Positions 24,936 through 33,781 of a DNA stretch of 40,436 nt are shown piece by piece. Position numbers and translations under genes: made by a program. The notes beneath the pieces were generated by a model. It was not told the origin of the DNA, ran no database searches, and was given only the letters and a program-made list of their open reading frames with translations. This DNA comes from an uncultured Gallionellaceae bacterium (lineage in GTDB: Bacteria > Pseudomonadota > Gammaproteobacteria > Burkholderiales > Gallionellaceae), in NCBI GenBank assembly GCA_903876625.1, contig CAIRAO010000395.1, forward strand, positions 1 through 40,436. Reading direction: 5' to 3'. Position 1 is the stretch's first letter, and every line of letters begins with the position of its first letter.

Positions 24936-26549
24936 ATGAGCCGACAGCAATTTGATTACATCATCATCGGGGCAGGCAGTGCCGGTTGTTTGCTGGCTAA
25001 GCGCCTGACCGAAAATCCTGATGTGAATGTGTTGCTGCTGGAGGCAGGTAAACAGGATAACTACATCTGGATACATGTTCCTGTCGGATATTTATACTGC
25101 ATTGATAATCCCAGAACAGACTGGTGTTTCAGGACGGTTGCAGAGCCAGGCTTGAACGGACGATTTCTGATCTATCCTCGAGGCAAAGTATTAGGCGGAA
25201 GCTCATCCATCAACGGCATGATTTATATGCGCGGGCAGGTTGCAGACTATGAACGCTGGGCTGAGGAAACAGGCGATTTCTCATGGTCATGGACTGAGTC
25301 GCTCAAACGCTATAAAAAATTTGAAGATTATTACGGCGGTGATAATGACTGGCATAAGCAGGGCGGTGAATGGCGCGTTGAGCGACAGCGCCTGAAGTGG
25401 GATATCCTCGAAGTCTTTAAGACCGCAGCTAAAGAAGCGGGCATTCCATATTCTGATGATTTCAATCGCGGGGATAATTTCGGCGTGGGTTATTTTGATG
25501 TTAATCAACGCGCTGGTTGGCGACTGAATACGTCGCGGGCCTTTCTGAAAGAAGCGGCAAAAAGACCTAATCTAACAGTAAGAACAAATTCGCTCGTCAA
25601 GCAATTGAAAATTGATTCAGTAACCAAACGTTGCTTCGGTGTTGAATATATTCAAGACGGACGTATTCATTTTGCTGAGGCAAAAAGAGAGGTGTTGCTG
25701 AGTGCCGGTTCTATCGGAAGCGTGCAAATATTGGAGCGGTCAGGAATCGGTTCTGCAACTCGTCTAAGTAAATTGGGAATTCAAGTTCAAAGCGATTTGC
25801 CCGGAGTCGGTGAAAATTTACAGGATCATTTGCAACTACGCATGATCTATCGGGTGAATGGCATATCGACTTTAAATACCAAAGCAAATTCTATGTGGGG
25901 AAAAGCCATGATCGGGCTCGAGTACTTGCTAAAACGCTCAGGACCAATGGCAATGGCGCCATCCCAATTGGGCGCATTTGCTTTTAGCTCACCTGATCAA
26001 ACCCGTGCCAATCTGGAATATCACGTACAGCCCTTATCACTGGAAAGATTTGGCGAGCCACTGCATCAGTTCAATGCGTTTACCGCCAGTGTATGCAATT
26101 TGCGCCCCACTTCGCGAGGCAGTGTTCATATTGATTCTCCTGATGTGGATAGTGCTCCCAAAATCAAACCAAATTATTTGTCGACTGAAGAAGATCATCG
26201 GGTTGCGATTGACGCTTTAAAGCTAACCAGAAAAATTTTAGCCAGCCCTGCATTTAATCAATACACGCCGGAAGAATATAAACCTGGCAACCAATTTCAA
26301 AATGATGAACAGCTAATAGAAGCCGCAGGAAATATCGGCACAACGATATTTCATCCGGTTGGAACTTGCAAAATGGGACGTCTTGATGATCCGATGGCTG
26401 TTTTGGATTCTGAATTGCGCATGAAGGGTATAAACGGCTTGCGAGTAGTTGATGCCTCAGTCATGCCCTATATCACCTCAGGCAATACAGCGGCACCCAC
26501 CATGATGATTGCTGAGCGTTTGGCGGAGTTGCTGAATCCCTCTGGATGA
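24936..26549 (+). CDS. GMC-family FAD-dependent oxidoreductase (choline/alcohol dehydrogenase-like)
   Basis: I start at ATG 24936 (MSRQQFDYIIIGAG) rather than the upstream TTG. The 537-residue flavoprotein has FAD-binding GAGSAGCLLAKRL, the GMC signature PRGKVLGGSSSINGM, a second signature SAGSIGSVQILERSGIG, and the active-site regions HPVGTCKMG and SGNTAAPTMMIAER. Members oxidise primary alcohols to aldehydes and pass electrons to quinones. It ends the plus-strand run, only 6 bases from the convergent phytochrome gene. Substrate unknown. Confidence 0.88.
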   Translation: MSRQQFDYIIIGAGSAGCLLAKRLTENPDVNVLLLEAGKQDNYIWIHVPVGYLYCIDNPRTDWCFRTVAEPGLNGRFLIYPRGKVLGGSSSINGMIYMRGQVADYERWAEETGDFSWSWTESLKRYKKFEDYYGGDNDWHKQGGEWRVERQRLKWDILEVFKTAAKEAGIPYSDDFNRGDNFGVGYFDVNQRAGWRLNTSRAFLKEAAKRPNLTVRTNSLVKQLKIDSVTKRCFGVEYIQDGRIHFAEAKREVLLSAGSIGSVQILERSGIGSATRLSKLGIQVQSDLPGVGENLQDHLQLRMIYRVNGISTLNTKANSMWGKAMIGLEYLLKRSGPMAMAPSQLGAFAFSSPDQTRANLEYHVQPLSLERFGEPLHQFNAFTASVCNLRPTSRGSVHIDSPDVDSAPKIKPNYLSTEEDHRVAIDALKLTRKILASPAFNQYTPEEYKPGNQFQNDEQLIEAAGNIGTTIFHPVGTCKMGRLDDPMAVLDSELRMKGINGLRVVDASVMPYITSGNTAAPTMMIAERLAELLNPSG

Positions 26550-26555
26550 GGCTGC

Positions 26556-29468
26556 TTAGGTCAAGATTTGCGATTCGTAAAACCGGATCAAATTTCGACC
26601 CGCATCTTTGGCTTGATACATCGCTTTGTCCGCTTGTGTTAGGATTTCTTCCCGGGTACCTTCATGATTTACAAACACGGTCAATCCGATACTTGCCGTG
26701 CAATGATGTTCTATAATTTTACTTGCTTGCGCTCCGCCAAGAACTGTCAATAAATAGGGCGCAGACAAGGTCGATAATATTTTTTCGGCGATGACGCGGG
26801 CTTGGGCGGTAGCGACAATTTTATCGGTATCCAGCTCACATAACATCACCACAAACTCATCGCCACCAAAGCGTGCCACTGTATCCATCGCGCGAATGCA
26901 ACCCTTCAAGCGATTGGCGGCTTCAATTAACAGCAAATCACCCACTACGTGACCATGATTGTCATTAAGCGGCTTGAAGTTATCCAGATCAAGGAACATG
27001 ACTGCACCGTAGCAACCGCTGCGTCTACTGGCTGCCATCGCCTGTGCAAGCCGGTCATCCAGCATGCGTCGATTGGGTAAATTGGTGAGCGTGTCATAAA
27101 ACGCCATTTTCCGAACTTGATCTTCCAGCTGTTTACGTTCTGTAATATCACGGCACAATGAAATAATTCTTAATGATGGCCCGCTTCCAACGACTGTTGC
27201 ATTTATTTCAATTGGAGTAATTCTTTCGTTAACATCGGTGTAATCAATCAATAGATTTTTGATGTATCCATCTCTAACGCATTGCGCAACAGCCAATGCA
27301 TTCTTTTCCATCTCATATTTCGCCGTCCACTCCAATACAGACCTTCCAATGATGTCCTCAAGTTTGTTGTAACCGGTCAGACGCACATATTCCAAATTTG
27401 CATCAACTACCCTACCTTCTCCGTCGATGATCAAGTAACCCGTATTGGTTGTTTCTACCAGACCACGGTATTTTTCTTCGCTGGCTTTCAGAATCTCATC
27501 CGATCTTTTGCGCTCAGTGATATCAGTCAATACTCCGCTCCATAAGATGCTCCCATTGGACAGTCGCTGCGGAGTGGCTGCACCATGCACCCATTTGAGC
27601 TTGCCACTTTTCGTTCTGATTCGATGGTCATGCTCCCACACACTAAAAGTTGCAGCCGAACGTTCCACCGCCTCACGATGAGAATCACGATCTTCAGGCA
27701 AGATGCGATCAGTCAAAGCATGTTGATCACGGTATCCCTCGTCGGCAGTCACCTCATAAAGATCTTCTATGCCATTACTAAGATAGGTGAATTTCCACTC
27801 TCCCTCTACCGTAAGCAGGAATTGATAAACCACACCGGGTACTGAGGCCGTCATCTGTTCCAACTGAAGCCTTGCTGCGAGAGTCTCTTCTTCAGATCGT
27901 TTGCGATCTATTCCAGCTTGTTCAAGTCGCATCTTGCGCGCCATACTTTCCGGAAGTGACAGCGCGATCATCGCGGCAATTCCTGTCTCAACATTTGACC
28001 AGGACAAACTACGCCCACGCCATTGTTCAGTCCAGATTTCAAAAGATTTGCGCGGTGTCAGCCTATAGTCACCGGCTGAGTTCTGGCTTAGACCTGACTT
28101 GTAGTTGCCAGCCCAGTTGATGGTGCGCGGCTTTTCGCTGCGCAGCCAGATGATGCAACTACTCATATCTTTTGAAAGTGGCGTGGTCAAGATACCGGCC
28201 GCTGTGTCTGCATACGCTGCTGCCGGAGGGAATACTTTGCCTAGCTGATCACATTTGAATATTTCCGCAGTGGGCTGGCTGCCCAGCCAGTGCAGCAAGG
28301 CATCCAGGGCTGAGGGGTCAGGCACAATGCCGTGCAAACAACGCTTACCCTCCACCACCATAATTATTCCGGTCGCATTCAGCAGCGTCTTCAATTCCGG
28401 AAGAAGTCTGTCAAGTATGTTTTTTTCTGTATCAACGTTGATATAGTTGAGCAGGTCGCTCACAATCCTGCTGGCTTCGGCAACTTTAGCGGATTGTTCC
28501 AGCGCCTCTATTGAAGATAGCTTTCCCGACACCATTCGACTAATAAAAATGGCTGCTTCGCGCATTGCAAGCGAAACTTTTTTCGGTGACAAATGATGGC
28601 AGGCGATCATGCCCCACAGTCTTCCATTTTGTAGTATTGAAATGACCATGGAGGCGTTGACGCCGATGTTGCGCAAATACTCCATATGGATGGGTGACAA
28701 ACTGCGCAGTGCCGAATAGGTCAAATCAAGAGGTTGTCGAGTAATGGGGTTAATCGCGGGCAGAATGGGAACAGGTACCGCATTCACCTCGGCCACTACT
28801 CGCACCAGATTGGTTGTGTAGAGGCGTCTTGCTTGAGGTGGAATGTCACTCGCGGGAAAGTGCAGCCCCAAATATGACGGTGCCGCTTCCACACGGTCCT
28901 GGCTGATAACTTCGCCATCCCAGTTGGCATCGAAACGATATACCATTACGCTATCGTGTCCAGTCAGTGAGCGAACAAGCGATGCGATCTCATCAAAATA
29001 TTGGGAAAGGTTGGTGTCGGAAGCGGAATTCAGCAGGGATTCCTGGAATGTCAACATGAGTAGCGCAAGATTGTTTTCGCTGTAGTTGGCTTCTTCAGGT
29101 GCCAACTCCATAACAAGCATTCCATCCGAAAAATATAGGTGTGCTGTAACATCCTTAACGCTTTCTTTTAAGGAGATACTAAGAATTCCGGTGGCTGTGT
29201 ATTTCTTCTTGGCTACTTGCGCTAATTTTTCAACTTGCTTGAGGGCTTTCTCGCCAAGAACCTCGGAAAGCGACTTATTGAGAGCCTGTTGAGCAGTCAG
29301 GTTGAGAAGTCTTTCAAGGTTATTGCTGGCCTGAAGAATTTTGTGAGGGCTATCAGTACTGGATACCAGCAAGAAACCCTGTGGCTGTATGTTTCCGATC
29401 TGATGGATAGGCTCCGATGCGCAGTCGCTTAAAGCCTGATCAAACTGTTCTTGTTTATCATTGGCCAT
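26556..29468 (-). CDS. Bacteriophytochrome with PAS-PAS-GGDEF output (diguanylate cyclase)
   Basis: The 970-residue protein has the full phytochrome sensor core: C16 at the biliverdin attachment site in DCASEPIHQIGNIQPQG, a GAF domain with PASDIP (D208) and SPIHMEYL (H261), and a PHY domain with the tongue motif PRKSFEIW. Two PAS domains follow (about 530-640 and 665-780), then a GGDEF domain with intact GGDEF at 868-872 and the inhibitory site RAMD five residues before it. It should make cyclic di-GMP under red/far-red control. No EAL domain and no haem oxygenase gene are nearby. A 17-bp motif shared with the HDOD/rhlE control region lies 163 bases upstream. Confidence 0.93.
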   Translation of the reverse strand: MANDKQEQFDQALSDCASEPIHQIGNIQPQGFLLVSSTDSPHKILQASNNLERLLNLTAQQALNKSLSEVLGEKALKQVEKLAQVAKKKYTATGILSISLKESVKDVTAHLYFSDGMLVMELAPEEANYSENNLALLMLTFQESLLNSASDTNLSQYFDEIASLVRSLTGHDSVMVYRFDANWDGEVISQDRVEAAPSYLGLHFPASDIPPQARRLYTTNLVRVVAEVNAVPVPILPAINPITRQPLDLTYSALRSLSPIHMEYLRNIGVNASMVISILQNGRLWGMIACHHLSPKKVSLAMREAAIFISRMVSGKLSSIEALEQSAKVAEASRIVSDLLNYINVDTEKNILDRLLPELKTLLNATGIIMVVEGKRCLHGIVPDPSALDALLHWLGSQPTAEIFKCDQLGKVFPPAAAYADTAAGILTTPLSKDMSSCIIWLRSEKPRTINWAGNYKSGLSQNSAGDYRLTPRKSFEIWTEQWRGRSLSWSNVETGIAAMIALSLPESMARKMRLEQAGIDRKRSEEETLAARLQLEQMTASVPGVVYQFLLTVEGEWKFTYLSNGIEDLYEVTADEGYRDQHALTDRILPEDRDSHREAVERSAATFSVWEHDHRIRTKSGKLKWVHGAATPQRLSNGSILWSGVLTDITERKRSDEILKASEEKYRGLVETTNTGYLIIDGEGRVVDANLEYVRLTGYNKLEDIIGRSVLEWTAKYEMEKNALAVAQCVRDGYIKNLLIDYTDVNERITPIEINATVVGSGPSLRIISLCRDITERKQLEDQVRKMAFYDTLTNLPNRRMLDDRLAQAMAASRRSGCYGAVMFLDLDNFKPLNDNHGHVVGDLLLIEAANRLKGCIRAMDTVARFGGDEFVVMLCELDTDKIVATAQARVIAEKILSTLSAPYLLTVLGGAQASKIIEHHCTASIGLTVFVNHEGTREEILTQADKAMYQAKDAGRNLIRFYESQILT

Positions 29469-30033
29469 ATCACAACCATTCCTTCAGGTGGCATCTACTT
29501 TAGGTTGGGTGAAATGGCGCGGTTATCGAGTGTCGAGTGTCGAAAGCATATTGCGCTCCTCATTTTTTTGAAGACTGCCAAGTTAAGACTTTTAAAAGTA
29601 CGCCAATTGCACTTATGGGTCAATATGCCTTTTGGCCTAGATACTTTTCAGAAAGGACTAGGCATTAGTGGGTGAATTTGCAGTTTAGGGAGTAAATGAA
29701 CGTTTTGCTCTAGTTAGGAACTCGTTCACCAACGACCGGCATCGAGTTCTAAAAGATTAAAGCTGCCAAAAGGTTATAAGCGGCCCCTCTCGAAGTTAGC
29801 AATCAAAGTCTGCCCAACTCCAGATACAGTTGATTGAAGCAGCAATTAGTAATTTATGAAACTATGATTTTCAACAAAAACGGAGATATGATTGATGGGA
29901 CGGCGTGGAATGGAAAACCTACTAAATGTCGTGGTTAATCAGTTCTACCATTTAGCTTTTGAACACATACTGCTAACGTTTTGAGAGATAAGGCGGGTTT
30001 TAACAATTTATAAATTACTTGGAGTGCGCACAC
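29469..30033. other. Intergenic region upstream of phytochrome and haem-barrel genes
   Basis: About 565 bases without a gene. It contains AAAGTATCTAGGCCAAA on the minus strand (29631-29647), and around it an imperfect inverted repeat pairing GCCTAG (29635-29640) with CTAGGC (29658-29663) and CTTT with AAAG inside. Short TCGAGTG repeats lie at 29526-29543. The open frame at 29451-29675 lacks protein-like features. I see nothing else definite. Confidence 0.5.
29631..29663 (-). promoter_or_regulatory. Candidate operator with 17-bp motif shared with the HDOD/rhlE region
   Basis: The minus strand at 29631-29647 reads AAAGTATCTAGGCCAAA, identical over 17 bp to the plus strand at 33587-33603. The site is embedded in an imperfect palindrome with CTAG in both arms. 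CTAG is rare in most bacterial genomes, which makes the match more notable. Confidence 0.45.
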
Positions 30034-30666
30034 ATGAGTCAATTTTCCGAAGATATATATACCGAGCCATCAAATGTTAATGTTGATACATTGGCGAATC
30101 TTGGACCGCTTCGCGGCATGGCGGGGATTTGGCAAGGTACAAAAGGCCTTGACGTTAAACCGAAAGTGGAAGGTCCCAGGAAGCAAGTTTTCGTCGAGCG
30201 TATTGAACTTCAACCGATCGACCCGCAAACCAACGGCCCTCAATTGTTATATGGCTTGCGCTATCACACCAATATCGTCAAGCCGGAGCAGGTTGGCACT
30301 TACCATGACCAGGTAGGATACTGGTTATGGGAACCTGCAACGGGTACGGTCATTCATACGCTCACTATTCCGCGGGCCCAAATTGTGATGGCTGTGGGCA
30401 AGGCAAGCGCTGATGCAAAAGAGTTTGAGTTGGTTGCGACTCACGACGATGAAAACTTTGGTATCCGCGCAACGCCGTTTCTTGATTATGCTTTCAAGAC
30501 GACGGAATTCAGGATCAAAGTCACCATCAATCCGGATGGAACTTGGACTTACGATGAAGATACGGTTCTGCAAATCAAAGGAAAGTCAGAATTATTTCAT
30601 CACACGGATCGCAATACATTGACCAAGATTGCGGAACCCACACCGAATTCATTGGCAATAAAATAA
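30034..30666 (+). CDS. Haem-binding beta-barrel (nitrobindin/THAP4-like, FABP family) protein
   Basis: ATG 30034 is used because GGAG lies 8 bases before it; the upstream TTG overlaps that site. The 210-residue protein shows LGPLRGMAGIWQGTKG near the start, then GLRYHTN, DQVGYWLWEPATG and VIHTLTIPRAQIVMAVG, the strand order of the FABP-like nitrobindin family (about 150-200 residues). Members bind haem or small hydrophobic ligands in a ten-stranded barrel and can react with nitric oxide or peroxynitrite. It stands alone, convergent with an MFS gene. Confidence 0.7.
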   Translation: MSQFSEDIYTEPSNVNVDTLANLGPLRGMAGIWQGTKGLDVKPKVEGPRKQVFVERIELQPIDPQTNGPQLLYGLRYHTNIVKPEQVGTYHDQVGYWLWEPATGTVIHTLTIPRAQIVMAVGKASADAKEFELVATHDDENFGIRATPFLDYAFKTTEFRIKVTINPDGTWTYDEDTVLQIKGKSELFHHTDRNTLTKIAEPTPNSLAIK

Positions 30667-30703
30667 TTTAGTTTTGTGATTTTACCAATTTTGAAAAATG
30701 GAC

Positions 30704-31921
30704 TTAAACGGAAGCCATGCTGGTTTGCTGAATAGGTTCTTCGCGTATCGGCAAATTGATAATTGCCGCGATTGCGGCGAGCACCATGTCGGCATACCAC
30801 ATCCATCCGTAGTCACCAAACTGAATGATGGCTAGTCCGCCAAGATAGGCGCCAAGAAATGCGCCAGTCTGGTGACTTAACAAGGTAAGCCCAAACAACG
30901 TGCCCAGATAGCGCACACCAAACAGTTTGCCCACAATTGCGGCGGTAGGGGGCACTGTCGCCAGCCAAGTAAAGCCGAGTCCAGCAGCGAACAAATAGAA
31001 ATTGAGCTCGGTTCGAGGGAATATCAAATACAAGAGGATCAATAATGTTCGCGAACCATACATGGCAGCAAGAATATATTTGCTGCGATATTTGGAGACA
31101 CACGAACCTGCATAGAGACTGCCGAATATGTTCGCCAGGCCAATGATGGCCAGCGACCAGCTTGCAACTGAAGGAGGGAGACCGCAAAGTTTGACCTCAC
31201 CGGGCAAGTGAGTAACCAAAAATGCAATGTGAAAACCACAAGTGAAGAAACCGGCATTTAAAAGCAGATAGCTCGGATTTTTAATGGCGGTGTTGATTGC
31301 ATGTAGTACGCCGGTATCTTTTTGAGCATGAACAACTGGAGATTCAACCGGTCTTGTTAGTGTGGCAATTAGCGGCAAAGCAGTCAGAGCCATTACAGCC
31401 ATTGACCACATGGCTCCCATCCATCCTGCAGACTGAATTATTTTTTGCAGGATGGGTGCGAAAACGAACTGGCCTAAGGAGCCTCCGGCATTGATGACCC
31501 CCGAAGCCGAGCCACGTGCTTCATTTGGCAAACGCTGAGCAGCCGCGCCAATCAACACAGAAAAGCTACCTGCTCCGGCGCCGATCGCAGAAAGCAGACC
31601 GAGGGAAATAATCAGACCCAAACCTGAACTCATGAAAGGAGTTAACGCACTGCCAAGAGCCAGAAGTAAAATTCCACCAATTAGTACAACACGCGGGCCA
31701 TAATGATCTGCGATAGCCCCAGCCACCGGCTGAATAGCTCCCCATGTAAATTGACCAACAGCGAGTGCGAGACTGATGGTGGCGATGCCGATACCTGTGG
31801 TGGAGCCAATGGGCCCTACAAATAAGCCAAGTGACTGGCGTGTACCCATTGTTACCATCATGATGCCTGCAGCCGCCAATGTAGTGATGAGGATGTCGCG
31901 CTTGCCTAATGAACGAAACAT
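30704..31921 (-). CDS. MFS transporter, monocarboxylate-type
   Basis: The 405-residue protein has 12 hydrophobic helices and opens with MMVTMGTRQSLGLFVGPI, common to bacterial MFS proteins related to monocarboxylate and YbfB-like carriers. GAIADHYGPRVVLIGG is the loop after helix 2. It diverges from the flavin-reductase-like gene with 83 bases between. The direction and substrate of transport cannot be read from sequence. Confidence 0.85.
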   Translation of the reverse strand: MFRSLGKRDILITTLAAAGIMMVTMGTRQSLGLFVGPIGSTTGIGIATISLALAVGQFTWGAIQPVAGAIADHYGPRVVLIGGILLLALGSALTPFMSSGLGLIISLGLLSAIGAGAGSFSVLIGAAAQRLPNEARGSASGVINAGGSLGQFVFAPILQKIIQSAGWMGAMWSMAVMALTALPLIATLTRPVESPVVHAQKDTGVLHAINTAIKNPSYLLLNAGFFTCGFHIAFLVTHLPGEVKLCGLPPSVASWSLAIIGLANIFGSLYAGSCVSKYRSKYILAAMYGSRTLLILLYLIFPRTELNFYLFAAGLGFTWLATVPPTAAIVGKLFGVRYLGTLFGLTLLSHQTGAFLGAYLGGLAIIQFGDYGWMWYADMVLAAIAAIINLPIREEPIQQTSMASV

Positions 31922-32004
31922 ATTGTGTTATCCCTGAGCTTGAATGAGGTAACTTGCCCTGCGCTATACTATCAGCCAACCAGTCTTGAAAGAAAGTCAT
32001 CTTT

Positions 32005-32628
32005 ATGCAAATCGATCCATCAAATAACTCTTACGCGGACAACTACAAATTGCTCACCAATCTTGTGGTGCCGCGTCCCATCGCATGGGTAACCAGTTTG
32101 AGCAAAACCGGTGTGATCAATCTTGCGCCATTCAGTTTCTTTAATGCAGTCGGTGCTGACCCGATGTATCTGATTATCAGTGTAGGGCTCCGAGACGATG
32201 GCACGCCCAAGGATACAGAGCAAAATATTCAAGATAGCGGTGAGTTTGTGGTCAATATGGTTACTGAAGAATTATTCGAGGCGATGAACATTTCAGCGGC
32301 AGATTTTCCGCCCGGACAAAGTGAGCTTGAAGCAGCTCACTTGCATGCTGCCCCATCAACACACATCAAAGTGCCGCGTGTGGCGGAGGCTCAGGCAAGC
32401 CTTGAATGCAAATTGTTCAGTATGCAAAAGCTAGGCAGTAACACGCTGATAATAGGCCAAGTAGTGATGTTTCATGTTGCCGATCATTTGATGGGGCCAC
32501 GTATGCATATTAATAATTTTGCACCGCTTGGACGGCTTGGCTCGCCTTCTGTCTATTGTCGAACTGAAGATCGATTTGACATTTCGCGAGTTAATTACTC
32601 TGACTGGAGTGAAAAAAACAGAAACTAA
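32005..32628 (+). CDS. Flavin reductase-like, FMN-binding split-barrel protein
   Basis: The 207-residue protein has the DIM6/NTAB-type motif VVPRPIAWVTSLSKTGVINLAPFSFFN, shortened here to its core RPIAWVTS and NLAPFSFFNAV, then DTEQNIQDSGEFVVNMV. These form the FMN pocket of the flavin-reductase-like family. It may reduce flavins or act as a flavoprotein of unknown substrate. AGAAAG precedes the ATG. Confidence 0.88.
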   Translation: MQIDPSNNSYADNYKLLTNLVVPRPIAWVTSLSKTGVINLAPFSFFNAVGADPMYLIISVGLRDDGTPKDTEQNIQDSGEFVVNMVTEELFEAMNISAADFPPGQSELEAAHLHAAPSTHIKVPRVAEAQASLECKLFSMQKLGSNTLIIGQVVMFHVADHLMGPRMHINNFAPLGRLGSPSVYCRTEDRFDISRVNYSDWSEKNRN

Positions 32629-32648
32629 AGCGATTTCTTTAGTAAGAA

Positions 32649-33494
32649 TTACTCGCCATTGAGGAAAGCCAGAACATCTCCCTTGAGTTCTGAAAATTCG
32701 TGCTTTGACATTTCGAGGTGTTCGAGCACGACTTTTTCAAATTCTGGCCAAGCTTTATCTCTAACCAGCAAGTGTTCATCGGCGATACATTCTGCCATGT
32801 GTATTAAGGCGATTAAATTGCGCACGGAAACTTCGATGCCGTCAGAAGAGTGGGAGAAAATAGTAGTGTCATGGTGATGCAAAATTGCTTTGCTGATCTG
32901 TGGTGGCAACATCCAGCTGCGTGTCAGCATATTGCCGACAATAGGGTGCGTTGTTGAAAAATGCTCATTCTCAATGTCGCAGATACGAATGCCAAATCTG
33001 GAATGAGTCATTATTTTTTCGCTGTAATCCGAAAACTTTATCATGAGTAGCGGAATGCCGCAGTCATGAAAAAGAGCTGCCAGATAAGCGTCGTCCTTTG
33101 AAATGCCGTGGAATTTCGGCGCAATTCTTTCTGCAATAGTTGATGTCAAGCTGGATTGCTCCCAAAATTTATCCAAGCCGGGAGTGTTTCCACCGATACT
33201 TTGCCTTAAAGAAATGTTTTGTACGAGGTTCAAGGTATTCTGTATTCCCAATGCATTGATCGCCTGCAAGACGGAAGTGGCTTTGGTGCGCAACCCCACA
33301 AAGGGTGAATTTGCCAATTTGAGTAATGGTCCAGCGATACCCGCATCGCCACTGATTAATTGCGCCAGACGAACGAAGTCGACGTTGGGCTGTTTGGCAG
33401 CGCGCATGATCGAAGTCAGTGATGCCGGACATGCAGGTATGCTAAGCCCTAACAGAGTTTTTTCAGTTACTTCACTTGATAATTGCTGCTGCAT
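32649..33494 (-). CDS. HDOD-domain signalling protein
   Basis: I favour the ATG complementary to 33492-33494 (MQQQLSSEVTEK). A GTG at 33578 would add 28 residues that show no domain and would place the start against the 14-bp repeats; neither site has a strong ribosome-binding site. The 281-residue protein has an HDOD domain: IPACPASLTSIM, the DAGIAGPLLKLANS stretch, AALFHDCGIPLLM and HPIVGNMLTRSWMLPPQISKAILHHHD. HDOD proteins lack the full phosphodiesterase metal site and act as scaffolds in stress and motility signalling. It is divergent from rhlE. Confidence 0.85.
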   Translation of the reverse strand: MQQQLSSEVTEKTLLGLSIPACPASLTSIMRAAKQPNVDFVRLAQLISGDAGIAGPLLKLANSPFVGLRTKATSVLQAINALGIQNTLNLVQNISLRQSIGGNTPGLDKFWEQSSLTSTIAERIAPKFHGISKDDAYLAALFHDCGIPLLMIKFSDYSEKIMTHSRFGIRICDIENEHFSTTHPIVGNMLTRSWMLPPQISKAILHHHDTTIFSHSSDGIEVSVRNLIALIHMAECIADEHLLVRDKAWPEFEKVVLEHLEMSKHEFSELKGDVLAFLNGE

Positions 33495-33580
33495 TATTTG
33501 TTCATCAGCCGGTGCTGAAAGTGTAATGTGTAATTGATCCAAGTAATGTCTATCATGCACAAAATGGACTAAAGTCACAA

Positions 33581-33608
33581 TAGGCCAAAGTATCTAGGCC
33601 AAAGTATC
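33581..33608. repeat. Tandem 14-bp repeat in HDOD-rhlE control region
   Basis: TAGGCCAAAGTATC occurs twice in tandem (33581-33594 and 33595-33608), followed by TAGTACTATCTAGATATC. Reading 33587-33603 gives the 17-bp sequence also found upstream of the phytochrome gene. It lies between two divergent genes and just upstream of the predicted rhlE promoter, a good place for a regulator site. Confidence 0.6.
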
Positions 33609-33650
33609 TAGTACTATCTAGATATCTTTAGAAATGTAGGTTGTTTAGTC

Positions 33651-33659
33651 TGTTACAAT
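33651..33659 (+). promoter_or_regulatory. Candidate extended -10 promoter for rhlE
   Basis: TGTTACAAT has a TG one base before TACAAT, the extended -10 form that works without a good -35 box; none is seen here. It would give a 5' leader of roughly 115 nt before ATG 33782. Confidence 0.35.
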
Positions 33660-33781
33660 GCGCTGCGCGGTGATTGCTTCAGTCTTGATCGCCCGTTACC
33701 GAATCCGGTTCGTTTCCCCTCTATCAGCCTAAGACTGGCGCGCGTTAGCGTGACAGGCCGATGTAATTCAAGAAAGTTAAT

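Noticed and set aside
29451-29675. 74-codon plus-strand frame upstream of the phytochrome gene
   Set aside because: Starts inside the phytochrome coding region and spans the shared 17-bp motif; composition is not protein-like.
33581-33608. Start of a CRISPR array
   Set aside because: Only two adjacent 14-bp units with no spacer and no cas genes nearby.
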